Shown: positions 44,868 through 55,160, numbered from the stretch's first letter. The stretch is DNA of 64,000 nt from Janthinobacterium lividum (GCF_011601275.1 NZ_JAAOLY010000006.1:248001-312000), one strand, 5' to 3'. Notes: a model not told the origin generated them from the sequence alone. Numbers and translations: made by a program.

Positions 44868-45203
44868 TTACTTTTCTTCGGGCGGCGGCAGGAAGCAGGC
44901 TTCGACGATTTGCAGGTCGTTATCCTTGGCAAATTCGCGCACGAAGTGAAACGCCATCGGCTCGATCTCGCGCAGCTTGGTGTTGACCACCACCGACTTG
45001 ACGCCATTGACGACGGTCGGGCGCACGTAGGGCGAATACTGGAGGTGCGCATTGCGCCCGCCACCTTCGGGATTGAAACAGGACATCACTCCACAAAGGC
45101 GCTCGGCCCAATCGCTGGGTCGGAATTGCTTGCCATTGCTGGTGAGACCAAGGATGAAGAACTCGTCTGAGAGTTCCCCTGTTTTTTGAGATAACTCGGC
45201 CAT
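44868..45203 (-). CDS. DUF3579 family protein
   Basis: A 111-residue soluble protein with the DUF3579 pattern EFFILGLTSNGKQFRPSDWAERLCGVMSCF then SPYVRPTVVNGVKSVVVNTKLREIEPMAFHFVREFAKDNDLQI. This family is common in betaproteobacteria and has no established function. It is monocistronic with an AT-rich promoter region upstream. Confidence 0.85.
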   Translation of the reverse strand: MAELSQKTGELSDEFFILGLTSNGKQFRPSDWAERLCGVMSCFNPEGGGRNAHLQYSPYVRPTVVNGVKSVVVNTKLREIEPMAFHFVREFAKDNDLQIVEACFLPPPEEK

Positions 45204-45343
45204 GTGGCTTGTCGGGACTGGATTGCGTGAATGGCCCCGGCGGGTAGGCCGGGATGGTAGTCAACTACGTTTGCTGCGGTAAGCCAGTATTATATCTTAT
45301 AGAAGACTTGGGTTCTACCTCGATCTGCCCTGACGATGCAAAC

Positions 45344-45374
45344 AGGGGCCGGCACGCGTAACGCGCCAGCCCCT
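45344..45374. terminator. Hairpin between DUF3579 and CobD-like genes
   Basis: An imperfect 13-bp stem (AGGGGC-C-GGC... with GCGCC-A-GCCCCT) centred on TAA at 45359-45361. It is placed to end transcription of the CobD-like gene on the minus strand, though the T tract is short. Confidence 0.5.
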
Positions 45375-45427
45375 ATTTTAACCCTGTTCCACGCGCAAGG
45401 CGCATGGATGGCGCGTGTGCGCCCGCG

Positions 45428-46387
45428 TCAGCCGAGGAAAACGGCGCCCGACATCAGCAACAGCAGCAGCATCCACAGCAGCAAGGCGCGCCATACCAGG
45501 CCCACCGTGCTCTGCAAGGCGCGCGCGCCCGGCTCTTCGCCTGGCAGAATATCGCTTTCGCTGTCGCTGTCATCGACGGCCATGTCCGGCGTGACAAGCA
45601 CGCGGGCCGCCGTTTCCGCTGGCGTGCCCAGGCGTACGCCCATGGCGCCGCCGCCGGCCGTCAGGATGATGCCGATGGCCTCGTCCTGCCAGCGCTGGGC
45701 GAAATTGCGCCAGGCGTAGATGGCGTCCTCGAAATTGCCGACCACGGCAAACGCCACGGCCGTCAGGCGCACGGGAATCCAGTCGATCCAGTAAAAGGCG
45801 CGCGCGGCGAACTGGCCGAACGCTTCATTGCGCATGTGCTCGGGTTCGTTCCAGGCTCGCGCCAGGTATTCGGCCACGCGGTACATTACGGCGCAGGCAG
45901 GGCCCAGCGGCATGAGGAACCAGAAAAACACGCCAAAGACATTGCGGTGCGTGGTGACCAGGGCTTTTTCCACGGCGATGCGGGCGATTTCGCTCGCTTC
46001 CATGCCCACCGTGTCGAGCTTGGTCCAGTCGGCCAGCAAGGTGCGCGCGGTCGCTTCGTCGCCGGCGCTCTGGGCCAGCTGGATGGAGGTAAAGTAATGG
46101 CTGTAGTGACGGAAGCCCAGGGTCAGGTAGACGATGAGGACGTTCCAGGCAAAGGCCAGCAGGGTCAATTGGTAGTGGAGCAAAATCCAGTACACGCCTG
46201 CCGTCGGCACCATCAGTACGCCGATCATGAGGAACCAGCCCATGCGGCCATGGTTGGCGTGGCCGGCATTGAACCACGTCTCCATGCGCATTGCCAGGCT
46301 CTTGATTTCGGCGTAGATCGGATTGTCCGCGCGCAAAGGTTTGAGCTGCTCGATCAGCAATGCGCAAAGTATGGAGAGAAATGTCAT
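45428..46387 (-). CDS. CobD/CbiB family membrane protein
   Basis: A 319-residue protein with several helices, opening MTFLSILCALLIEQLKPLRA and containing FFWFLMPLGPACAVMYRVAEYLA and FYWIDWIPVRLTAVAFAVVGNFEDA, typical for the CobD/CbiB-like family. True CobD makes adenosylcobinamide phosphate; this branch, common in betaproteobacteria without other cobalamin genes nearby, is of unclear function and is close to AmpE. The ATG at 46387 has AAGGA upstream. Confidence 0.8.
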   Translation of the reverse strand: MTFLSILCALLIEQLKPLRADNPIYAEIKSLAMRMETWFNAGHANHGRMGWFLMIGVLMVPTAGVYWILLHYQLTLLAFAWNVLIVYLTLGFRHYSHYFTSIQLAQSAGDEATARTLLADWTKLDTVGMEASEIARIAVEKALVTTHRNVFGVFFWFLMPLGPACAVMYRVAEYLARAWNEPEHMRNEAFGQFAARAFYWIDWIPVRLTAVAFAVVGNFEDAIYAWRNFAQRWQDEAIGIILTAGGGAMGVRLGTPAETAARVLVTPDMAVDDSDSESDILPGEEPGARALQSTVGLVWRALLLWMLLLLLMSGAVFLG

Positions 46388-46484
46388 CAAACGTCCTTTT
46401 TGTCTTTTTCAGCAATACCGCAATGCCCGCTACGATAGCGCAGTGCAGTGCTGGAATCAAACTTATTACGTGCGGGACGCCATT

Positions 46485-47144
46485 TTACGCGCGCAAGAGG
46501 TGAAACAGATTGCGCAGCATGCCGGCCGTGGCGCCCCAGATGTAGAAGCGCTCGTACGGCATGGCGTAGAACGAGCGCCGTCCTCCCGGCAACTCCACCG
46601 ACAGGCGCTGATGGTTGAGGCCATCCATGAGGAAAGCCAGCGGCACTTCGAAGATTTCCGCCACTTCGGACGGGTCGGCGCGCAGCTCGAACGGCGGCGT
46701 CACCAGGCCCACCACGGGCGTGACCTGGTAGCCGGTGCCGGTCAGGTAGTCGGGCAAACAACCGAGCACTTCGATGTGTTCGCGCGCCAGGCCCACTTCT
46801 TCTTCCGTTTCACGCAAGGCCGTGGCGATGGGCGACGCATCGAAAGCTTCGCTGCGCCCGCCGGGAAAGCTGACCTGCCCCGCATGGCTGCTCAGGTGGT
46901 CCGTGCGCATGGTCAGCAAGATGGTCAAGCCTTGCGGGCGTTGCACCAGGGGAATCAGCACGGCGGCGCGCACGGGCACGGCGCGGGCGGAAAGAAAATC
47001 CTGGGTAATCTCGGGCTGCCAGTCGGGCTGTTCGGCCAGGCGCTGGCGCAGCCAGTCCGGCGTCAGGCGCACGGCGTCCAGCGCCGCCTCGCCGGCGATC
47101 GAATCGATGGCAAGTTGTTTGGGATCAAATGCGATGGTGGCCAT
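46485..47144 (-). CDS. NUDIX CoA pyrophosphatase (NudL/YeaB-like)
   Basis: A 219-residue NUDIX hydrolase. The NUDIX box GGRSEAFDASPIATALRETEEEVGL (each part conserved) is preceded by LRTDHLSSHAGQVSFPG-like TMRTDHLSSHAGQVSFPGG, the UPF0035 signature of CoA pyrophosphatases, which split CoA into phosphopantetheine and 3',5'-ADP. It lies between the CobD-like gene and rplS on the same strand, but a terminator separates it from rplS. Confidence 0.9.
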   Translation of the reverse strand: MATIAFDPKQLAIDSIAGEAALDAVRLTPDWLRQRLAEQPDWQPEITQDFLSARAVPVRAAVLIPLVQRPQGLTILLTMRTDHLSSHAGQVSFPGGRSEAFDASPIATALRETEEEVGLAREHIEVLGCLPDYLTGTGYQVTPVVGLVTPPFELRADPSEVAEIFEVPLAFLMDGLNHQRLSVELPGGRRSFYAMPYERFYIWGATAGMLRNLFHLLRA

Positions 47145-47173
47145 GGCAGCTTGCCTCAATAGCAATTTAGAAT

Positions 47174-47206
47174 AAAAAAAGGGGCACCATAACCGGCACC
47201 CCTTTT
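47174..47206 (-). terminator. Terminator of the rpsP-rplS operon
   Basis: AAAAGGGG (47177-47184) pairs with CCCCTTTT (47199-47206), with a short inner pairing. Read on the minus strand it is followed by T residues, 20 bp after rplS. Confidence 0.85.
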
Positions 47207-47225
47207 CCCAACGCAGACGCTGATA

Positions 47226-47609
47226 TTACGCGCTTGCTTTCGCCACAACGCGGCGATTTGGCAATTTTTCTTTGATACGCGCCGATTTACCCGAACGCTC
47301 ACGCAGATAGTACAGCTTGGCGCGGCGAACATCACCACGGCGTTTCACTTCGATCGAAGCGATCAACGGCGAGTACAGTTGGAACGTACGCTCGACGCCT
47401 TCGCCGGACGAGATCTTGCGAACGATGAAGTTCGAGTTCAGGCCACGGTTACGACGGGAGATAACGACGCCTTCGTAAGCCTGGGCGCGCTTGCGCGTAC
47501 CTTCGACTACGTTGACGCTGACGATAACGGTATCGCCTGGTGCGAATTCAGGAATGGTTTTACCCAGACGAGCAATTTCTTCCTGCTCTAATTGTTGAAT
47601 CAAGTCCAT
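47226..47609 (-). CDS. rplS: 50S ribosomal protein L19
   Basis: A 127-residue L19, normal length: [60 protein letters not shown] and [21 protein letters not shown]19 sits at the 30S-50S interface. It is last in the rpsP-rimM-trmD-rplS operon. A start eight codons upstream is possible but the family begins with MDLIQ/MNLI. Confidence 0.98.
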   Translation of the reverse strand: MDLIQQLEQEEIARLGKTIPEFAPGDTVIVSVNVVEGTRKRAQAYEGVVISRRNRGLNSNFIVRKISSGEGVERTFQLYSPLIASIEVKRRGDVRRAKLYYLRERSGKSARIKEKLPNRRVVAKASA

Positions 47610-47742
47610 TTTTAACACTCCGAAAACCATCATGCCGGCGCACTGTGGATAGCGATGTATCCGCCCGGTAGAGGATGGGTATTACCAATTTGGGCAACAT
47701 GCCCGGCACTACTGGCCACCCTGCCGGCCGTCCGGAGACGGC

Positions 47743-48489
47743 TTACAGGCTGGCCAAGAATTTTTCGTCGGTCTTGCTGAGCAAGCCGGCGGCGCGCGCA
47801 CTGACCAAGAGGTCAGGCCGCTTTGTCGCGGTCGCTTCCAGCATGCGCTGGCGGCGCCACTTGACGATCTCGGCATGATTACCACCCATCAAGACGGGCG
47901 GCACGGCCATGCCTTCATACGTTTCCGGCCGCGTGTAGTGCGGCGAATCGAGCAAGCCATTGACGAAGCTGTCCTCGATGGCCGATGCCTCGGTGTTCAA
48001 GACACCCGGCAACAAACGGATCACCGCGTCCATCAGCGCCATGGCAGGCAATTCACCGCCCGACAAAACGAAGTCGCCGACGCTGATTTCCTCGTCGACG
48101 CAACGATCCAGCAAACGCTGGTCCACGGCTTCATAGCGGCCACACAGGATCACCAAACCAGCTTCGGCTTTCAACTGTGTGACGCGCTCATGCGTCAACG
48201 GACGGCCTTGCGGCGACATGAACACCACGCGGGGCGCCGCCAGTCCCAATGCGGTCTGGCGTTGCTTCGCGGCGTTAATTGTCGCTTCGAGGGGACGGGC
48301 CATCATCACCATGCCGGGGCCGCCGCCATACGGGCGGTCATCCACGGTACGGTGATTGTCGGTGGTGAAATCACGGGGATTCCACAGCGACAAGCCACAT
48401 TTCCCCTGCTCGAAGGCGCGCCGGGTCACACCCGACTGCGTCAGCGCGGCAAACATTTCCGGGAACAGGGTCACGACATCAAATTGCAT
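47743..48489 (-). CDS. trmD: tRNA (guanine37-N1)-methyltransferase
   Basis: A 248-residue SPOUT methyltransferase. [60 protein letters not shown] and [21 protein letters not shown] are the conserved TrmD blocks, including the trefoil-knot SAM site. It methylates G37 next to the anticodon to prevent frameshifting. Third in its ribosomal operon. Confidence 0.98.
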   Translation of the reverse strand: MQFDVVTLFPEMFAALTQSGVTRRAFEQGKCGLSLWNPRDFTTDNHRTVDDRPYGGGPGMVMMARPLEATINAAKQRQTALGLAAPRVVFMSPQGRPLTHERVTQLKAEAGLVILCGRYEAVDQRLLDRCVDEEISVGDFVLSGGELPAMALMDAVIRLLPGVLNTEASAIEDSFVNGLLDSPHYTRPETYEGMAVPPVLMGGNHAEIVKWRRQRMLEATATKRPDLLVSARAAGLLSKTDEKFLASL

Positions 48490-48539
48490 CGCTCACCATC
48501 CTGCAAAGTTTGCCCGGCGCATTGTTAAGCGCAGGCGGT

Positions 48540-49097
48540 TTAATAATCGAGGCCCCAGTCGACCGTGATCTTGTTGGCAGCCTTGTCAACGTTAATGACA
48601 AACTGGCCAACAAACGGGATCAGGCGCTCAGGCGCCTTTTCAACGGTCTCATCGGCAGTGGCGACGGGCGTAACGCGCAAGATCGACTGCGGACCATTGC
48701 TCATCATGTCGTGCACTGTGCCGAGGCACTCGCCTTGCAAATTCTCGACTGTCAGTCCGATCAGATCGGACCAATAAAATTCATCGGCCGTCAGCGTCGG
48801 GAAATGGCTACGCGGAATTTGCACAGAGACGCCTTTCAGCGCTTCTGCGGCATCCCGCCCGACCACACCCACCAGCTGGGCCACGACGTCGCCGCCGTGT
48901 AACTTCGCTTGCCTGACTTGAACATCATGCAAGGTCGGTTTATCAAACCACCAGGTTTTGACGCTTAATAATGCATCCGCATCGTCGGAGAAAGGAGTGA
49001 TCCTGACTCCGCCAGCAATGCCATAAGCACCGGAGACATAGCCTACCTGTACCAGGTCATCGGGGACTTTCACCCCGGATGCAGTCTTGACCGTCAA
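48540..49097 (-). CDS. rimM: Ribosome maturation factor RimM
   Basis: About 185 residues with the RimM N-terminal domain (VQVGYVSGAYGIAGGVRITPFSDD) and PRC-barrel (ADEFYWSDLIGLTVENLQGECLGTV, ERLIPFVGQFVINVDKAANK). It helps 16S rRNA 3' domain maturation with S19. The frame's first possible start is a TTG at 49097; a GTG at 49073 is an alternative, and neither has a strong ribosome-binding site. Confidence 0.95.
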   Translation of the reverse strand: MTVKTASGVKVPDDLVQVGYVSGAYGIAGGVRITPFSDDADALLSVKTWWFDKPTLHDVQVRQAKLHGGDVVAQLVGVVGRDAAEALKGVSVQIPRSHFPTLTADEFYWSDLIGLTVENLQGECLGTVHDMMSNGPQSILRVTPVATADETVEKAPERLIPFVGQFVINVDKAANKITVDWGLDY

Positions 49098-49110
49098 ACC
49101 AGTGATCTAA

Positions 49111-49362
49111 TTAAGCTGCTGCTTTGTTGTTGCTAGCTACCAGGCGAGCAACGGTTGGCGACAATTGTGCGCCAACGCCTTGCCAGTAGGCCAGACGGTC
49201 TGCGGTGATACGCAGTGGAACTTCGCCACCTTGCGCCATCGGGTTGTAAAAACCGATACGCTCAATGAAGCGACCATCGCGGCGATTGCGCGAATCAGTA
49301 GCGACGATGTTGAAGAACGGGCGCTTCTTGGCGCCTCCACGAGCTAAACGAATAACGACCAT
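49111..49362 (-). CDS. rpsP: 30S ribosomal protein S16
   Basis: An 83-residue S16: [55 protein letters not shown]. First gene of the operon with rimM 13 bp downstream. S16 is needed for 30S assembly. Confidence 0.98.
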   Translation of the reverse strand: MVVIRLARGGAKKRPFFNIVATDSRNRRDGRFIERIGFYNPMAQGGEVPLRITADRLAYWQGVGAQLSPTVARLVASNNKAAA

Positions 49363-49640
49363 AATATTTCCAAAAAGTGTGCTGAGGCGGAAAAAGCCGC
49401 AAATTATAGCGCGCTTTACCGCCAGGCAGCAAGCGTTATGATGACGGGCGTGTAATTTGGGCTAATCAAACATTATGACCAGTCATGGCCGAAGACGCAA
49501 TAGGCGCGTGCGTCTATCGTGCCGCCGATGCCACGTCCAGGCGGCGCCGGCATCGCCTGAACACGGCACGAAAGTGCTATCGTTGCAGCAGCGAATGACC
49601 GATACTGGCAATCTTTACCGATGAGCAACTCTGGAGTCCC

Positions 49641-50075
49641 ATGACCACCGCCACCATTTTGCAACAGTCGCACAAGAACAAGGCCTTCACGGCACTGCTG
49701 GCCTTCCTGCTGGGCATGCTGGGCGCCCACCGCTTCTACCTGCACGGCGCCAAGGACCGCTGGGGCTGGCTGCACCTGGCCGCACTGCCAGCCTCCCTGC
49801 TGCTGCGCCAGCTGTTTCCCGATGCCGACTGGTTTTACCAGATCCTGCCGCTGACCCTGTCCGCCCTGGGCGGCTTCCTGGAAGCGCTGGTGCTGGGCCT
49901 GATGCCGGACGACAAGTGGGATGCCCGCTACAACGCCGCATCAAGCCGCCTGTCGGACACGGGCTGGCCCCTGGCCGTCGTGCTGGTCGCTACCTTGATG
50001 CTAGGCGCGGGCGTGCTGATCGCCACCATGGCGCGCCTGTTCGACTTGCTGTACACAGGCGGCGCCTACGGTTAA
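49641..50075 (+). CDS. TM2-domain membrane protein
   Basis: A 144-residue protein opening KNKAFTALLAFLLGMLGAHRFYLHGAKDRWG, which is the TM2 domain pattern (hydrophobic helix, G-x-H-R-F-Y-L). Further helices are at about 60-80 and 112-135. TM2 proteins are inner-membrane proteins of unknown function. The start has GGAG four bases upstream. It is divergent from rpsP. Confidence 0.82.
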   Translation: MTTATILQQSHKNKAFTALLAFLLGMLGAHRFYLHGAKDRWGWLHLAALPASLLLRQLFPDADWFYQILPLTLSALGGFLEALVLGLMPDDKWDARYNAASSRLSDTGWPLAVVLVATLMLGAGVLIATMARLFDLLYTGGAYG

Positions 50076-50212
50076 TTTCCATGCGGAAAATGGCTTCGGA
50101 TAGGGCGCGTCGCACGCACATGTAAGTGTTGGTAAGCAATCATGATTTTCCTCTATACTGCATTCACAATGCCGACATTACTGGCTCATTTAACACCCCC
50201 TAGGAGAAGATC

Positions 50213-50839
50213 ATGATTCGTCGCCCACTCATCCTCGCAGTCGCCATCACGGCCCTGTTCAGCACTTCCGCATTCGCGCAAAACCTGTCGCCGAAGGCGC
50301 AATACGCCTACGACACGAAGCAGGCCAGCACCCGCTATGCGGATGACAAGAAACTGTGCGCAGAAGAAACCAGCTCGAAAGCCCGCATGCAATGCCTGCG
50401 CGACGCCAAGGGCGAATACGACCAGGCCATCATCAACGCCAAGGCCGCGCAAAAGGCCGGCAACTCGTATGCAGGCCAGAACAGCAAGCCAGCACAGCAC
50501 CAGATCTGCGCAGATTGCGGCAAGGTGCTGGCAGTCAACGTCACTGAAAAAGCGGGCGAAGGCGGCGCGCTGGGCATGATCGGCGGCGGCGTGGCCGGCG
50601 CCCTGCTGGGCCGCCAGGTCGGCGGCGGACGCGGCAAGGACCTGGCCACCCTGGCCGGCGCCGCTGGCGGCGCTTACGCTGGCAAACAAGTCGAAGGCCA
50701 CATGAAGAACGCCAAGACGTGGACCGTCACCGTGCAATACGAAACGGGCGCCAAGGCTGACTTCGCATTTGACCAGGATCCGGGACTGGCTGCTGGCGAC
50801 CTCGTGCGTAATTCCGGCAACGGCATCGCCCGCCGCTAA
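50213..50839 (+). CDS. Exported protein with glycine-zipper domain
   Basis: A 208-residue protein with a signal peptide (MIRRPLILAVAITALFSTSA then FAQ), a Lys/Ala-rich helical region with two cysteines, a CADCGK motif, and a glycine-zipper segment GALGMIGGGVAGALLGRQVG then GGRGKDLATLAGAAGGAYAG (Rick_17kDa/SlyB-like). These proteins usually associate with the outer membrane or periplasm; no lipobox is seen here. The start has TAGGAGAAG upstream, and a strong terminator follows. Confidence 0.8.
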   Translation: MIRRPLILAVAITALFSTSAFAQNLSPKAQYAYDTKQASTRYADDKKLCAEETSSKARMQCLRDAKGEYDQAIINAKAAQKAGNSYAGQNSKPAQHQICADCGKVLAVNVTEKAGEGGALGMIGGGVAGALLGRQVGGGRGKDLATLAGAAGGAYAGKQVEGHMKNAKTWTVTVQYETGAKADFAFDQDPGLAAGDLVRNSGNGIARR

Positions 50840-50855
50840 GAACGCAGCAATAAAT

Positions 50856-50891
50856 AAAAAAGCGCTGGAGAGCAATCTCCAGCGCTTTTTT
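50856..50891 (+). terminator. Strong bidirectional terminator, 16-bp perfect stem
   Basis: Arms 50856-50871 and 50876-50891 are exact complements around GCAA with A6 and T6 at the ends; it serves the glycine-zipper gene and, on the other strand, the acyl-CoA dehydrogenase gene. Confidence 0.95.
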
Positions 50892-50925
50892 GCATTCAGC
50901 CGGCAGTCACCGGCAAGGATGCAAC

Positions 50926-52716
50926 TTAAAACTGCTCTTCCGACAGCGCCATCACGCCGGCGCTGCCGTCGATGATGGTGGCGCGCAAGCCTGGCGCTTG
51001 CGACAGGATATGGTCGGCAAAGAAGCGGGCCGTGGCGATTTTCGCCTTGTAGAACGCCGCGTCGCCGCTGCCTTCACCCAGCTTTTGCTGCGCCACCACG
51101 GCCGCGCGGGCCATTTGCCAGCCGCCCAGCACGATGCCGGCCAGTTTCAGATACGGCACGCTGCCCGCAAACACGGCCTTGATGTCCGTCTTCATGTTCG
51201 CCACCACGTATTCCACGACCGCTTCGAGCGCGGCGCTGCCTTCGGCCAGGTGACGCTGCATGGCCTGGAAGTCGGCGCCCGTCAGCTCGCCCAACTGAGC
51301 TTCCGTGGCGCGCACCTGGGCGATGATGGCTTTCGCCACGGCGCCGCCGTCACGCACCGTCTTGCGGCCCACGAGGTCGTTCGCCTGGATGGCCGTCGTG
51401 CCTTCGTAGATGGTGAGAATCTTGGCGTCGCGGTAATGCTGGGCGGCGCCCGTTTCCTCGATGAAACCCATGCCGCCATGCACTTGCACGCCATCGCGTG
51501 CGACGTCCTGCGACATTTCCGTGGCCCAGCCCTTGATGACGGGCACCAGATATTCGTACGTCGCCAGGCTTTCCGCGCGCACTTCCGCGTCCGGATGGTG
51601 GTGCGCCACGTCGCTGATGGCCGCGCCCACGTAGGCCAGCGCGCGCGCCGCCTCCGTTTGCGAACGCATGGACATCAGCATGCGGCGCACGTCCGGGTGG
51701 TGAATGATGGAGACCGGACCGGCGGAACCAGCCAGGTCGCGCGACTGCACGCGGTCCTTGGCGAACGCCACGGCCTGCTGGTAGGCGCGCTCGGCCAGGC
51801 CGATGCCTTGCAGGCCCACGCCGAAGCGGGCCGCGTTCATCATGATGAACATGTACTCGAGGCCGCGGTTTTCCTCGCCCACCAGGGTGCCGATGGCGCC
51901 GCCGCAGTCGCCAAACTGCAGTACCGCCGTCGGGCTGGCCTTGATGCCCAGCTTGTGTTCGATCGACACACAATGGGCGTCGTTGCGCGCGCCCAGGCTG
52001 CCGTCCGCGTTGACGAGGAATTTCGGCACGATGAACAGCGAAATGCCTTTCACGCCAGCGGGCGCGTCCGGCGTGCGGGCCAGCACCAGGTGGACGATGT
52101 TTTCGGCCATGTCGTGCTCGCCGTACGTGATGAAAATCTTCGTGCCGAATACTTTATAGGTGCCATCTTCCTGCGGCACGGCGCGCGTGCGCACGGCGGC
52201 CAGGTCGGAACCGGCCTGCGGCTCGGTCAGATTCATGGTGCCCGTCCACTTGCCCGACACCAGGTTTTCCAGGTAGGTGGCTTTTTGCGCGTCGCTGCCG
52301 GCCGTCAAGAGCGCTTCGATGGCGCCGTCCGACAGCAGGGCCACCAGGGCGAACGAGATGCTGGCCGAGTTGAGCATTTCGATGCACGGCGTGGCCAGGA
52401 GCTTGGGCAAGCCTTGGCCGCCGAACTCGGTCGGATGCTGCACGCCCTGCCAGCCCGCTTCGCCGTAGGCCTTGAACGCTTCCTTGAAGCCTTTCGAGGT
52501 GGTCACTTGCCCGTCGTGCCAGAAGCTCGGCTCCTTGTCGCTGGGGCCGTTCAAGGGGGCCACCACGCCGCCGCAGAACTTGGCGTTCTCTTCCAGCACG
52601 GCTTCGGCCGTGTCGGGCGTGGCGTCTTCGCAGCCCGGCAAGGTGTGGATTTCGGCCAGGCCGGCCAGTTCGTTCATCACGAACAACATGTCTTTCAGCG
52701 GGGCTTGATAGCTCAT
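50926..52716 (-). CDS. Acyl-CoA dehydrogenase (long form, FadE/DmdC-like)
   Basis: A 596-residue flavoprotein. Visible blocks are WTGTMNLTEPQAGSDLAAVR (FAD and substrate contact), GTKIFITYGEHDMAENIVHL, VQVHGGMGFIEETGAAQHYR and DAKILTIYEGTTAIQANDLVGRK, the standard family signature. The extra C-terminal domain places it with 600-residue FadE/DmdC-like enzymes. It oxidises an acyl-CoA thioester, passing electrons to ETF, whose genes lie directly upstream. A GGAG site precedes the ATG. Confidence 0.93.
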   Translation of the reverse strand: MSYQAPLKDMLFVMNELAGLAEIHTLPGCEDATPDTAEAVLEENAKFCGGVVAPLNGPSDKEPSFWHDGQVTTSKGFKEAFKAYGEAGWQGVQHPTEFGGQGLPKLLATPCIEMLNSASISFALVALLSDGAIEALLTAGSDAQKATYLENLVSGKWTGTMNLTEPQAGSDLAAVRTRAVPQEDGTYKVFGTKIFITYGEHDMAENIVHLVLARTPDAPAGVKGISLFIVPKFLVNADGSLGARNDAHCVSIEHKLGIKASPTAVLQFGDCGGAIGTLVGEENRGLEYMFIMMNAARFGVGLQGIGLAERAYQQAVAFAKDRVQSRDLAGSAGPVSIIHHPDVRRMLMSMRSQTEAARALAYVGAAISDVAHHHPDAEVRAESLATYEYLVPVIKGWATEMSQDVARDGVQVHGGMGFIEETGAAQHYRDAKILTIYEGTTAIQANDLVGRKTVRDGGAVAKAIIAQVRATEAQLGELTGADFQAMQRHLAEGSAALEAVVEYVVANMKTDIKAVFAGSVPYLKLAGIVLGGWQMARAAVVAQQKLGEGSGDAAFYKAKIATARFFADHILSQAPGLRATIIDGSAGVMALSEEQF

Positions 52717-52808
52717 CTTCTTTTCTCCAAGAAAAAAGCCACGCGCGGCTCGCCGTGTGGGGCGGGCCGGCGTGGCTTTGTCAGTAACAAAACCGGAAGG
52801 GGTGTGAC

Positions 52809-53741
52809 TTAACCCAGTTCTTTGACCAGTTGCGGCACGATCTCGAACAGATCGCCCACGATGCCGTAGTCGGCCACGGCAAAGATCGGCGCTTCCGGAT
52901 CCTTGTTGATGGCGACGATGGTTTTCGAGTCTTTCATGCCGGCCAGATGCTGAATCGCGCCCGAGATGCCGACGGCGATGTACAGCGATGGCGCGACGAT
53001 CTTGCCCGTCTGGCCCACTTGCCAGTCGTTCGGCACGAAGCCGGCGTCGACGGCGGCGCGCGAAGCACCCATGGCGGCGCCCAGCTTGTCGGCCAGCGGT
53101 TCCAGAATGTGGAAGTTCTCTGCCGAACCCATGCCACGGCCGCCCGACACGATGATTTTCGCGGCGGTCAGTTCAGGACGGTCGGACTTGGCCAGTTCGC
53201 GGCCCACGAAGGCGGACTTGCCATTGTCGGCAACGGCGGCGACGGTTTCCGTGGCAGCCGAACCGCCGGTGGCGGCAGCCGCGTCGAAACCCGTGGTGCG
53301 CACGGTGATGACCTTGATCTTGTCGCCAGATTGCACGGTGGCAATCGCGTTACCGGCGTAGATCGGACGCTCGAAGGTGTCGGGGGAATCGACCTTGGTG
53401 ATTTCCGAGATTTGCGCCACGTCCAGCTTGGCGGCCACGCGCGGCAGGATGTTCTTGCCGTAGGCCGTGGCTGGCGCCAGGATGTGGCTGTAGTTTCCGG
53501 CGATGGCCAGCACTTGCTCGGCCACGTTTTCGGCCAGGCCGTCGGCAAAGTATGGCGCGTCGGCCACGATGACTTTCGTCACGCCGGCGATCTGCGCGGC
53601 GGCAGCGGCGGCAGCCGATGCGTTCGAACCTGCGACCAGTACGTGCACGTCGCCGCCGCACTGGGCAGCCGCGGTCACGGTGTGGTGGGTGCTGCCCTTT
53701 AAGGTAGCGTTGTCGTGTTCAGCAATAACTAATGCGACCAT
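52809..53741 (-). CDS. etfA: Electron transfer flavoprotein alpha subunit
   Basis: A 310-residue EtfA. The C-terminal FAD-binding part reads [20 protein letters not shown] then [31 protein letters not shown], with [11 protein letters not shown] before it. With EtfB it carries electrons from acyl-CoA dehydrogenases to ETF:quinone oxidoreductase. It is 42 bp downstream of etfB. Confidence 0.97.
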   Translation of the reverse strand: MVALVIAEHDNATLKGSTHHTVTAAAQCGGDVHVLVAGSNASAAAAAAAQIAGVTKVIVADAPYFADGLAENVAEQVLAIAGNYSHILAPATAYGKNILPRVAAKLDVAQISEITKVDSPDTFERPIYAGNAIATVQSGDKIKVITVRTTGFDAAAATGGSAATETVAAVADNGKSAFVGRELAKSDRPELTAAKIIVSGGRGMGSAENFHILEPLADKLGAAMGASRAAVDAGFVPNDWQVGQTGKIVAPSLYIAVGISGAIQHLAGMKDSKTIVAINKDPEAPIFAVADYGIVGDLFEIVPQLVKELG

Positions 53742-53783
53742 GATGTGTCCTGTAATTGTTCTGGATAAACGGCGAGGCCGCGC

Positions 53784-54533
53784 TTAGATGACTTTGGCTT
53801 CGGTACGCAGCTTGGCGACCAGGGTAGCGACGTCCGGGACCTTGATGCCGGCCGAGCGCTTGGCTGGCTCGACGACTTTCAGGGTCTTCAGGCGTGGCGC
53901 AACGTCGACGCCCAGGTCTTCCGGCTTGACGGTCTCGAGCGGCTTTTTCTTTGCCTTCATGATGTTCGGCAAGGTCACATAGCGTGGCTCGTTCAAACGC
54001 AGGTCGGTGGTGATGATCGCTGGCAAGGTCAATGCCAGTGTTTCCAGGCCGCCGTCGACTTCGCGGGTGACGGTGACTTTGCCGTCTTCCAGCACGACTT
54101 TCGAAGCGAACGTGGCTTGCGGCCAACCCAGCAGGGCTGCCAGCATCTGGCCGGTCTGGTTGCTGTCGTCATCGATGGCTTGCTTGCCCAGGATGATCAG
54201 TTGCGGCTGTTCTTTCTCGGCCAGGGATTTCACCAGCTTGGCCACGGCCAGCGGTTCCAGTTCGGTCGTCGTTTCCACCAGGATGCCGCGGTCGGCGCCG
54301 ATGGCCATGGCCGTGCGCAGGGTTTCCTGGCACTGCGTCACGCCGCAGGAGATGGCGACCACTTCAGTGACCTTGCCGGCTTCTTTCAGGCGCATCGCTT
54401 CTTCCAGCGCGATCTCATCGAAAGGGTTCATCGACATTTTGACGTTGGCGGTATCGACGCCAGTGCCGTCACTCTTGACGCGGACTTTGACGTTATAGTC
54501 GACCACGCGTTTGACGGGTACCAAGACTTTCAT
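53784..54533 (-). CDS. etfB: Electron transfer flavoprotein beta subunit
   Basis: A 249-residue Etf[41 protein letters not shown] and the family signature near [27 protein letters not shown]. Binds the AMP of the ETF heterodimer. First in the etfB-etfA-acyl-CoA dehydrogenase group, all on the minus strand and closely spaced. Confidence 0.97.
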   Translation of the reverse strand: MKVLVPVKRVVDYNVKVRVKSDGTGVDTANVKMSMNPFDEIALEEAMRLKEAGKVTEVVAISCGVTQCQETLRTAMAIGADRGILVETTTELEPLAVAKLVKSLAEKEQPQLIILGKQAIDDDSNQTGQMLAALLGWPQATFASKVVLEDGKVTVTREVDGGLETLALTLPAIITTDLRLNEPRYVTLPNIMKAKKKPLETVKPEDLGVDVAPRLKTLKVVEPAKRSAGIKVPDVATLVAKLRTEAKVI

Positions 54534-54776
54534 AGCTATGCCTTTGGGAAATTATAAAAATGACGGATCAAGTGCTGATTGTGCGTTCGATTATAAGAGA
54601 AATTTGAATCCTGAACCGAATTTAAGCACGATCGTGCGATTTTTTGTTAGAGCAATCCATCTAAACTGTCCAGCTTCGGGGATTTCAAGGGTGTCCGCCG
54701 CTACGCTGCAGGGCAGCAAAAGGGCTGGCTCGGGAAGGAAAACCAGGCCGCGCCACTGCAGCCCCGGCGGGCAGAA

Positions 54777-55037
54777 TTATTTGCGTTGCATCAGGAAGAC
54801 GAATTCGGTACCCGTCTGCACATGCGACAGCAAGGCATTGCCCGTTTGCTTGGCGAAAGCCTGGAAGTCGCGCACGGAACCGGGATCGGTTGCCATGATG
54901 CGCAGCACTTCCCCGCTCTGCAGCTCTGACAAAGCCTTTTTCGCCTTCAGAATCGGCAACGGGCAATTCAAGCCCCGCGCGTCGAGTTCTTTGTGAAATT
55001 CCATAATCTCGGTATCAAGTAGTGTGTCGCTCATCAT
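54777..55037 (-). CDS. TusA/SirA-like sulfur-carrier protein
   Basis: An 86-residue TusA-fold protein with the diagnostic KELDARGLNCPLPILKAKKAL block, whose cysteine (in NCPLP) is the persulfide carrier, followed by GEVLRIMATDPGSVRDFQAF. TusA relays sulfur for tRNA thiolation and other pathways; paralogues serve sulfur oxidation. Several starts are possible (55037, 55034, and 55004 giving MEFHKELD); 55037 has GGGA at fitting distance. Confidence 0.9.
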   Translation of the reverse strand: MMSDTLLDTEIMEFHKELDARGLNCPLPILKAKKALSELQSGEVLRIMATDPGSVRDFQAFAKQTGNALLSHVQTGTEFVFLMQRK

Positions 55038-55160
55038 CAATATCCCACCATTGTTTTGTTGTACTGATTTTCGACATACTACTCTAAATCAGGGGCATTG
55101 ACGCGCTGCACCAAAATAGTTCATCGGCTGTTGTGGTGTCACAACGAGATTCCACACGGC

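Noticed and set aside
45428-46387. Cobalamin biosynthesis cluster around the CobD-like gene
   Set aside because: No other cob/cbi gene is nearby; this family is widespread in betaproteobacteria without that context.
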